7,962 bases of DNA from DTKY01 sp037440765 (GTDB lineage Bacteria > Acidobacteriota > Terriglobia > Bryobacterales > Bryobacteraceae), in the NCBI GenBank assembly GCA_037440765.1, contig JBBITL010000132.1:1-7962 (forward strand), given 5' to 3'. The position numbers and the translations under genes are program-made. Shown piece after piece: positions 1 through 4,747 of the stretch (its first letter is position 1; each line of letters starts with the position of its first letter). Under the pieces are notes generated by a model. It was not told the DNA's origin and did no database searches. It saw only the letters and a program-made list of their open reading frames with translations.

Positions 1-1
1 C

Positions 2-526
2 GCGGTGACCCTGGAGAGCTTCCGCAACCAGGCGCGGCAGCGCTATGGAGCCGACGCGGACGCATTCCTGGCGCTCTACCCCGCCGCCAGCGACCAGGAG
101 GCCGCCGCCGCGCAGGCGCAGGCCAGCCGGGATCAATCGCTTGTCTCCATGTATCTATGGGCCAGGCAACGCTCCAAGACCTCCAGGACCAGGGTCTTCC
201 TGTACCTGTTCGACCACGCTTTGCCCGGACCCGATTCCGCCCGCTATGGGGCCTTCCACACCGGCGAAGTTCCCTACGTCATGAACACGCTTTACGCGTC
301 CCAGCGCCCGTTCACCGATGCGGACCGCAAGATCGCCGGCATGATGTCCTCATATTGGGCCAACTTCGCCGCCCATGGCGACCCGAACGGCAAAGGACTG
401 CCGGTGTGGCCGGCGCAAAGCGACAAGGCCGTGATCATGCAGTTGGGTGACAGGAACGAGGCCGTCCCGGTTGCCGGAAGCGCAGCCAGACAGGCGTTCT
501 TTGAAGCCTTCCTGACCCGGCCGTAG
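2..526 (+). CDS. Type-B carboxylesterase, C-terminal part (5' truncated by window edge)
   Basis: This is the C-terminal part (about 174 residues) of an alpha/beta-hydrolase of the carboxylesterase type B (COesterase, PnbA/cholinesterase-like) family, which hydrolyses carboxylic esters. The frame is open from the first complete codon, so the in-frame GTG at 5 is internal and not a start. The diagnostic block is YGAFHTGEVPYVM at 245-283. Its His (codon 257-259) aligns with the catalytic histidine of the Ser-Glu-His triad (GxxHGxE in cholinesterases). It is preceded by the family strand VFLYLFDH and followed by the usual FTDADRKIAGMMSSYWANFAAHGDPN segment (seen as two adjacent blocks) and a VWPA motif. 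The nucleophile elbow (GxSxG), the catalytic acid and any signal peptide lie outside the window. The gene ends with TAG at 524-526, 117 bases before the next start. Substrate cannot be predicted. Family assignment is confident. Confidence 0.9.
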   Translation, partial: AVTLESFRNQARQRYGADADAFLALYPAASDQEAAAAQAQASRDQSLVSMYLWARQRSKTSRTRVFLYLFDHALPGPDSARYGAFHTGEVPYVMNTLYASQRPFTDADRKIAGMMSSYWANFAAHGDPNGKGLPVWPAQSDKAVIMQLGDRNEAVPVAGSAARQAFFEAFLTRP

Positions 527-545
527 CGCGGCGGGCGCTTGCGGT

Positions 546-567
546 TGCGGCGGCCCGGGCGGCCGCA
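546..567. terminator. GC-rich hairpin after the esterase gene, possible terminator
   Basis: Arms tgcggc (546-551) and gccgca (562-567) are perfectly complementary around a 10-base GC-only centre, 19 bases after the esterase stop. No T-run follows, so this is not a canonical intrinsic terminator. It could be a Rho-assisted stop or simply GC-rich sequence. The rest of the 527-643 gap holds an AT-rich patch (619-629) and the ribosome binding site of the next gene. Confidence 0.25.
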
Positions 568-629
568 CGCCGGGGATGTTGCAATAGACTGGTTAGGCCG
601 GAGCATCTGTTCAGGCGATCTATATATTC

Positions 630-636
630 AGGAGGA
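630..636 (+). promoter_or_regulatory. Strong Shine-Dalgarno that fixes the GTG start of the creatininase-like gene
   Basis: The string AGGAGGA lies at 630-636, eight bases before GTG at 644, which is ideal spacing. A nearer ATG at 639-641 is only three bases from the SD core. It is in another frame and reads ATG-CTG-TGA, stopping at 645-647. The GTG that overlaps this two-codon frame is therefore the real start. It is followed by codons for a signal peptide. Confidence 0.8.
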
Positions 637-643
637 ATATGCT

Positions 644-1528
644 GTGAAGCGCAAGACGTGGCTGGCTGGCTTGGGGGCGGCGTTGCTGAGCGCAGTGTGC
701 TCCGCACAGAGCCTCACCCCGAAGTGGGAGGAGTTGACGGCGGAGGACTTCGTCAAGGCGATCAGCCAGGCCAGGGGTGTATGCCTGCTGCCGGCCGGCG
801 TCATCGAAAAGCACGGCCCGGCGGGCCCGCTCGGAGTGGACATGCTGAACGTTCGATACTCCGCGCTCACCGCCGCGGCGCAGGAGTACGCGGTGGTGTT
901 CCCGCATTATTACGTGGGTCAGATCTTCGAGGCCAAGCACCAGCCCGGAACGATCGCCTACAGCGCCAGGCTCCAGATGGACATGCTGGAGGAAAGCGTC
1001 TCGGAGATGGCCCGCAACGGCTGCAAGAAAGTGGTCCTTGTGAACGGGCACGGGGGAAACACCGCGCTGTTCCAGTACTTCATCCAGACCACGCTGGCGT
1101 CGCCGAAGGACCACGTCGTCTACCTGTACACGGGCCAGGGCGGCGCTGCCCAGCCGGTCCCGGCCGCGGCAAAGCCTTCCAGGCCCGGCGTTGACGGGCA
1201 CGGGGGAGAGTCCGAAATAGCGGTAGTGATGGCGTCTACGCCGGGGTCGGCTTATCCGGAGCGCTCCGGCAGACAGTCGGGCGCGGACCAGAAGCGCCTT
1301 GAACTGCCGCCGGGCGTAAGCACCGCCATCGGCTGGTACGCCAGCTACCCGCATCACTACCAGGGCGACTCCTCGGGCGCCACCGCCGAGCGCGGCGAGG
1401 CGCTGAACAAGCTCGGCGCCGCCAGGCTGGCCGCCGCGATCAAAGCTATCAAGTCGGACGAGGCCGCCCCGCGGCTGCAAAAACAGTTCTTCGACGAATC
1501 AGCGCGCCCGCTCGAAACCAGGCAGTGA
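644..1528 (+). CDS. Exported creatininase-family metal-dependent amidohydrolase
   Basis: A 294-residue protein of the creatininase/creatinine amidohydrolase superfamily, whose members use a dinuclear metal centre to cleave C-N bonds in cyclic or linear amides. Residues 1-21 (KRK, then a hydrophobic stretch ending CSA before Q22) form a signal peptide, so the enzyme probably acts outside the cytoplasm. Family motifs appear in order: LLPAGVIEKHGP with Glu55 and His57; GVD with Asp66; the PGTI element near 101-104; VNGHGGNT with His136; and DGHGGESE at 184-191 with Glu189/Glu191, matching the family HAGE-x-E block. All expected ligand positions are present. One difference is Ala60 where most relatives have a second His (HGPHLPLG; here HGPAGPLG). 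The length is slightly above the usual 240-270 because of the signal peptide and a basic/acidic tail. The GTG start is set by the ribosome binding site. True creatininase activity is not implied; the substrate is unknown. Confidence 0.88.
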   Translation: MKRKTWLAGLGAALLSAVCSAQSLTPKWEELTAEDFVKAISQARGVCLLPAGVIEKHGPAGPLGVDMLNVRYSALTAAAQEYAVVFPHYYVGQIFEAKHQPGTIAYSARLQMDMLEESVSEMARNGCKKVVLVNGHGGNTALFQYFIQTTLASPKDHVVYLYTGQGGAAQPVPAAAKPSRPGVDGHGGESEIAVVMASTPGSAYPERSGRQSGADQKRLELPPGVSTAIGWYASYPHHYQGDSSGATAERGEALNKLGAARLAAAIKAIKSDEAAPRLQKQFFDESARPLETRQ

Positions 1529-1562
1529 ACGGCGCGCAACCGCCCGGTCCGGCCGATCAGGT

Positions 1563-1568
1563 TACAAT
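1563..1568 (+). promoter_or_regulatory. Candidate -10 box (TACAAT) placed for a leaderless transcript
   Basis: TACAAT matches TATAAT at five of six bases and lies eight bases before the ATG at 1577. A transcript starting about seven bases after the box would begin at or next to the start codon. No Shine-Dalgarno sequence is present (only gcgcgag separates box and ATG), which fits leaderless or near-leaderless initiation. There is no recognisable -35 hexamer at the usual spacing. Confidence 0.45.
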
Positions 1569-1576
1569 AGCGCGAG

Positions 1577-2257
1577 ATGGCTCCATCAAGAGTCGACCGG
1601 CTGCTCGCGAAGATGGAATCCGACTGGGACCGGCGCGCCCGCGAAAACGCGCGCTTTTACGTCGCCACCGGACGCGAGGACTGGACCGAGGAGGAGTTCT
1701 TCCGCTCCGGAGAAACCACGGTCGCCGAAGAGATCCTTACCGACATGATCAACATCTGCCAGGGCAGGAGTCCCGGCGAGATGAGGGTCCTGGAGATCGG
1801 ATGCGGCGCCGGCAGGGTCACCAGGGCGCTGGCAGGGCTGTTCGGCGAGGTCCACTCAGTGGACGTGAGCGGCGAAATGGTGGAGTTGGCCCGCAGCGCG
1901 CTGGCAGACCGCCCCAATGCCCACGTCTACAAGAACAACGGCATGGACCTGCGCGTAGTGCCGGAGCTTCCCTTCGACTTCGCTTTCTCCAGCATCGTCT
2001 TCCAGCACATACCCAGCCTGGAGGTCATAGAGAGCTACCTCAGAGAGGTGCACCGGCTGCTCCGCCCCGGCGCCCTGTTCAAGTTCCAGGTGCAGGGATG
2101 CCCCGGCGTAAGGACGCGGCCCGACGACACCTGGCTGGGAGTCGCCATCACCGAGCAGATGGCGGTGGACATGGCGCTGCGCTGCGGCTTCGAGCCGCGC
2201 TATCGCCACGGCGCCGGTGAGCAGTATTTCTGGCTGTGGTACTTCAAGCGCCCCTGA
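1577..2257 (+). CDS. Class I SAM-dependent methyltransferase (Methyltransf_11/25-like)
   Basis: A 226-residue soluble protein with a Rossmann-type SAM-binding fold and no signal peptide or membrane segment. Motif I is VLEIGCGAGRVTRAL (residues 71-85), which holds the glycine-rich SAM loop. An acidic residue follows at the end of strand 2 (VDVSGEMVELA, Asp96), where the SAM ribose is usually bound. The central strand is FDFAFSSIVFQHIP (133-146), and the REVHRLLRPGALFKF block (156-170) is typical of UbiG/Methyltransf_11-type enzymes. The N-terminal 50 residues (MESDWDRRARENARFY, then an acidic WTEEEFF) look like the cap helices of small-molecule methyltransferases. The substrate cannot be read from the sequence. 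It starts 48 bases after the creatininase-like gene and seems to have its own promoter. It converges on the small minus-strand gene across an inverted repeat. Confidence 0.88.
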   Translation: MAPSRVDRLLAKMESDWDRRARENARFYVATGREDWTEEEFFRSGETTVAEEILTDMINICQGRSPGEMRVLEIGCGAGRVTRALAGLFGEVHSVDVSGEMVELARSALADRPNAHVYKNNGMDLRVVPELPFDFAFSSIVFQHIPSLEVIESYLREVHRLLRPGALFKFQVQGCPGVRTRPDDTWLGVAITEQMAVDMALRCGFEPRYRHGAGEQYFWLWYFKRP

Positions 2258-2265
2258 GCCGCGCC

Positions 2266-2404
2266 CTGGTGTCCCGAGTCAGAAGTCCGTGGGCCTGCCA
2301 GCCCGCCCCCTCGCGGTCGCGGTTCTGTGCAACACCTAGAAAACACGGAACCGCGCGCGCCAGCGGGCGCATTTGTTCAGCGAACTTCCGACTCGGGACA
2401 CCGG
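2266..2404. repeat. Nested inverted repeat (outer 19-bp arms, inner 12-bp arms)
   Basis: The outer arms are 2268-2286 and 2384-2402. They pair at 18 of 19 positions, the exception being 2281/2389. Pairing resumes for three more bases inward (2288-2290 with 2380-2382, one G-T) and two outward. Inside lies a second hairpin with arms 2318-2329 and 2344-2355, 12 pairs with one G-T, around a 14-base AT-rich loop. A 6-bp helix between them (2301-2306 with 2363-2368) competes with a local hairpin at 2357-2370. The element sits 10 bases after the methyltransferase stop and runs into the 3' end of the small minus-strand gene. It could be a bidirectional transcription barrier, a structured RNA, or a short palindromic mobile repeat. 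No T-run follows the stems. No second copy was seen in this window. Confidence 0.8.
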
Positions 2405-2652
2405 CCTTTTCCCGAGCCCTTGGCCTGGCGTGACCGCCGCTGCTCCCAGTACTTCTTCATCCGCTCGGAAACCTCGCGCCGCTCTTCCGGAGGCATGCTC
2501 TTCCGGCCCCGGCGGTTTCTCCTCTGAAGGCCCTCCAACTTCAGCGCGGCGGCGCCGGACTTTGTCGTTACCAGCTCCTCCAGGGAAGCGATGGCCTCCT
2601 CCAGGCGCTTCTTCTCCGCATATAGCTCTCGGATTGCCTTATGGAGATCCAT
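2377..2652 (-). CDS. Small coiled-coil protein with basic, GRKS-containing C-terminal region
   Basis: A 91-residue hypothetical protein. Residues 3-28 form a charged amphipathic helix (AIRELYAEKKRLEEAIASLE) that should make a coiled coil or helical hairpin. A low-complexity linker follows. Residues 44-73 form a strongly basic region reading RRNRRGRKSMPPEERREVSE, then RMKKYWEQRR. The pattern GRKSM-x-x-EER-x-x-x-S-x-RMK-x-YW-x-x-RR is one I recognise from many short uncharacterised proteins of Acidobacteriota, and it suggests nucleic-acid binding; that function is inferred, not shown. The last residues after about 80 (RCPESEV at 84-90) are read from the right arm of the inverted repeat, so the tail may be an add-on to the family's usual end. 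No strong ribosome binding site precedes the ATG; the 5' leader is GC-rich and can form a small hairpin at 2663-2673. Coding status is likely because of the helix pattern and family resemblance. Confidence 0.7.
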   Translation of the reverse strand: MDLHKAIRELYAEKKRLEEAIASLEELVTTKSGAAALKLEGLQRRNRRGRKSMPPEERREVSERMKKYWEQRRSRQAKGSGKGRCPESEVR

Positions 2653-2707
2653 GCCGTCGCCCGGCGCAGCGCCCCGGCGGTAATGCAGCTATGGTAATAC
2701 GAAAACG

Positions 2708-2740
2708 GGGCGGGCGGGCGCCCGAGCCCGGAGCCCGCCC
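2708..2740 (-). terminator. Probable intrinsic terminator of the exported methyltransferase gene
   Basis: Read on the minus strand, GGGCGGGC (2740-2733) is perfectly complementary to GCCCGCCC (2715-2708). The descending arm is followed by CCG and then four T (2705-2702). The hairpin starts 21 bases after the TAG of the minus-strand methyltransferase. The 17-base centre contains a further palindrome (2715-2724). The T-run is short, so termination may be partial. If it works, the small gene downstream needs its own promoter. That gap also holds a direct repeat of ggtaat (2679-2684 and 2693-2698). Confidence 0.5.
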
Positions 2741-2761
2741 TGTGGCCCTGCTGAAGCCGCG

Positions 2762-3324
2762 CTAGTTGTCGGAGAACACCGGCGGCTTGGCCGGAACCGT
2801 CCACATGTAAACCGTGTGGCCGTTCGTCTCGACGGTGTGCTCCGGCTTCCAGTCGCCCATGTCGAAATCGTGCGACACGATCCGCGTGCCCGGTTTCAAC
2901 TTCAGCAACCGCGGCCGCAGCTTCACGTTGAGGGAGGGGAGCAGGTAGAGAGTAACGACGGTGGCATCGCTGAAGTCGGCCTCGAACAGATCCTCGAGCC
3001 TGAAGGTCACCTTCCCCGTCATGCCCTGCTTAGCGGCGCTCTCCTGCGACTCCTTGATGCGCACGGGGTTGATGTCGATGCCTGTCGCGCGGGCGCCGCG
3101 CTTAGCCGCGCTGATGACCGTGCGGCCGTCGCCGCATCCCAGGTCGTAAAGCANNNNNNNNNNCCCGGTCCGACCTTGGCGAGCTTCAGCATTTCGTCGA
3201 CCACTTCCTGCGGCGTGGGCACAAACACCACGTCGGGCTCGCGCAGTGGCTTCTGCTGCGAGAACAGCAGCGTGATGCTCAGAGCCAAAAGCAAAACCAA
3301 CAGACCGTACTTCACAGATCGCAT
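2762..3324 (-). CDS. Exported class I SAM methyltransferase, interrupted by an assembly gap
   Basis: The gene must be read across the N run in two frames. The upstream part begins at ATG 3324-3322. It has a good AGGAAGGA Shine-Dalgarno nine bases before it and encodes a signal peptide or membrane anchor (MRSVKYGLLVLLLALSITLL, then FSQQ). This leads into PDVVFVPTPQEVVDEMLKLA and KVGP. The downstream part resumes in another frame with SAM motif I, LYDLGCGDGRTVISAAK, followed by GIDINPVRIKES (acidic ribose-binding strand), LEDLFEADF, the TVVTLYLLPSLNVKLRPRL block and SHDFDMGDWKP. It ends at TAG 2764-2762. Together these make one continuous family member of about 185 residues. I recall such secreted or anchored DOT1-like/UbiE-like methyltransferases from Acidobacteriota and other soil bacteria; their substrate is not known to me. 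A TATACT on this strand (3429-3424) is a possible but weakly supported -10 box. The frame break is most likely an assembly artefact, not a real mutation. Confidence 0.85.
3154..3163. other. Assembly gap (10 N) inside the minus-strand methyltransferase
   Basis: Ten undetermined bases join two contigs. Reading the gene on the minus strand, the left frame ends ...CCG GGN and the right frame begins NTG CTT TAC. An intact gene needs a gap of 2, 5, 8 or 11 bases (2 modulo 3); ten breaks the frame. The family sequence between KVGP and LYDLGCG is typically three residues (for example G-D-V), which predicts five missing bases. The run is therefore a placeholder, not a measured length. Confidence 0.9.
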
Positions 3325-3458
3325 ACTGATTTGTCCTTCCTTCCTGATCGGGCGCGCGCAGCACGCACGTTGAAGTTTCACAATGTAGTCCGGGTTTGAA
3401 TCAAGACATCCCGTATGCTCGCAAGTATACATCATCCGTTTCCACGGCAGTGTTCCGA

Positions 3459-3464
3459 TATACT
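3459..3464 (+). promoter_or_regulatory. Candidate -10 box (TATACT) for leaderless start of the peptidase operon
   Basis: TATACT matches the consensus at five of six bases and ends seven bases before ATG 3472. This is the distance expected if transcription starts at the A of the ATG. No Shine-Dalgarno sequence is present between the box and the start. No convincing -35 hexamer was found at 16-18 bases. The box lies inside the alternative longer reading frame from ATG 3415, which supports 3472 as the true start. Confidence 0.45.
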
Positions 3465-3471
3465 CGAACTG

Positions 3472-4740
3472 ATGCCGCGGGGGAGGTTCGCATTCGTGAC
3501 GGTGGCGCTGGCGGCGGGGCTGCTGGCGGCGGACGGAATCCCGCCGGAGGAGTACCAGGCGCGGCGAGCGGCGCTGCGAGCCTCGCTCCCGGGCGGTGTC
3601 ACGGTGCTGTTCGGCGCGACCAGCACTGAGGCCGGGGAACTGCGTTCGGGCTTCGCCCAGGAAGCGAACTTCCTCTACCTGACCGGCTGGCGCGAGCCCG
3701 GCGCCATCCTCATGCTGACTCCGCCGGACGGGGAAGCGCTCTTCCTGCCGCCGCGCGAGCCGAATCGCGAGAAGTACCACGGCCGCAGGGCCTCGGCAAT
3801 GGACCAGGGCATCGGCGCCCGGACCGGTTTCAATCTGGTCTTTCAGACGGACGCGTTCGAGGACAGCCTGTCGCAGGCGCTGAGGGCGAACCCCAGAGTA
3901 TATACGCTGACCGGAAGCGCGGCCGGCGAACGGCTGAAGTCCCGCCTTTCACCGGTGGAGGTGGCTGACGCGTCGGCAGCCATCGGAAGGCTGCGCCTCA
4001 GAAAGTCTTCGCGCGAAGTGGAATTGATCCGCAGGAGTCTGGAGGCCGGCGCCGAGGCGCACCGCGCGGCCTGGAGGCGCCTGAAACCGGGCCTGTTTGA
4101 ATACCAGGTTGCAGCCGTGGTCGTGGGCTCCTACATGGGCAGCGGCTGCGAGCGGAGCGCCTACGCGCCTATTGTCGCTTCCGGGCCCAACGGCACCGTG
4201 CTTCACTATTCCTCCAACCGGCGGCGGATGGCGGCCGGAGACCTGGTGCTGATTGACGCCGGCCCGGAGTGTTCAGGCTACGCCGCGGACCTCACCCGCA
4301 CGCTGCCGGTGAGCGGCCGGTTCACCGCCCGCCAGCGCGAGCTATACGAGGCAGTGCTGGGCGCGCAGCGGGCCGTGATCCAGGCGGTGAAACCAGGCGC
4401 CTGGTTCGAACCGGACGCCCCCGGCAGCCTCACGCGCGTCGCGCGGGATTACCTCGACGCCCACGGCACAGACTCAAAGGGCAGGCCGCTCGGCAGGTAT
4501 CTCAACCACCTGGTCGGCCACCACGTAGGGCTGGAGGTGCATGACGCCGGTTCCCTTGCCACCTCCGGCCCTCTGCAGCCCGGCAATGTTATCACCATCG
4601 AGCCGGGCATATACATCGAGGACGAAGGGATCGGCATACGGATCGAGGACATGGTGCTGGTGACGGAGAAGGGCGCCGAGGTGTTGAGCCACGCGCTCCC
4701 CAAGGACCCGGCCGCCATCGAGAAGGCGCTTTCCAGGTAG
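3472..4740 (+). CDS. Exported Xaa-Pro aminopeptidase (M24B metallopeptidase)
   Basis: A 422-residue aminopeptidase P-type enzyme that removes an N-terminal residue preceding proline, using a dinuclear metal site. Residues 1-20 (MPRGRFAFVTVALAAGLLAA) are a signal peptide. An AMP_N domain follows (about 24-150, with LFGA, FLYLTGWREPGAILML and LFLPPREPNREKYHGRR), then the pita-bread M24 domain (about 185-405). All five metal ligands are visible: Asp262 (LIDAG), Asp273 (AADLTRT), His350 (VGHHVGLEVHD), Glu377 (TIEPGIYI) and Glu392 (IRIED). The catalytic-site histidines His245 (LHYSSN) and His357 are also present. An in-frame ATG at 3415 would add 19 residues but would bury the signal peptide, so 3472 is preferred. 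The gene is the first of a tight unit, with only seven bases before the histidine kinase. Likely role: extracytoplasmic digestion of proline-containing peptides. pepP would be the nearest E. coli comparison, but that enzyme is cytoplasmic. Confidence 0.93.
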   Translation: MPRGRFAFVTVALAAGLLAADGIPPEEYQARRAALRASLPGGVTVLFGATSTEAGELRSGFAQEANFLYLTGWREPGAILMLTPPDGEALFLPPREPNREKYHGRRASAMDQGIGARTGFNLVFQTDAFEDSLSQALRANPRVYTLTGSAAGERLKSRLSPVEVADASAAIGRLRLRKSSREVELIRRSLEAGAEAHRAAWRRLKPGLFEYQVAAVVVGSYMGSGCERSAYAPIVASGPNGTVLHYSSNRRRMAAGDLVLIDAGPECSGYAADLTRTLPVSGRFTARQRELYEAVLGAQRAVIQAVKPGAWFEPDAPGSLTRVARDYLDAHGTDSKGRPLGRYLNHLVGHHVGLEVHDAGSLATSGPLQPGNVITIEPGIYIEDEGIGIRIEDMVLVTEKGAEVLSHALPKDPAAIEKALSR

Positions 4741-4747
4741 GCCCAGA

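Noticed and set aside
623..628. TATATT as a -10 box for the creatininase-like gene
   Set aside because: A start about seven bases downstream would fall within or just after the ribosome binding site and remove it from the transcript.
539..643. Longer N-terminus (ATG 539) for the creatininase-like protein
   Set aside because: It would put 35 Arg/Gly-rich residues before a clear signal peptide and ignore the ideal AGGAGGA/GTG pair at 630-646.
2266..2404. Integron attC site or CRISPR unit as the explanation of the inverted repeat
   Set aside because: The arm ends lack the attC core (GTTRRRY/RYYYAAC). There is no series of spaced copies, and no integrase or Cas gene is in the window.
2233..2765. 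Plus-strand open frames between 2236 and 2765
   Set aside because: They cross the inverted repeat and run antisense to the small minus-strand gene. Their compositions are Arg/Pro/Ser-rich with no family pattern.
2762..3364. Single 200-residue minus-strand protein read straight through the N run
   Set aside because: Its first 67 residues are an out-of-frame reading of the signal peptide region. The true N-terminus is in the other frame from ATG 3324.
3424..3430. Minus-strand TATACT as a promoter for the exported methyltransferase
   Set aside because: The box is good, but no -35 element was found and the leader would be about 90 bases. The site is part of a gtatac palindrome. Too weak to list as a feature.
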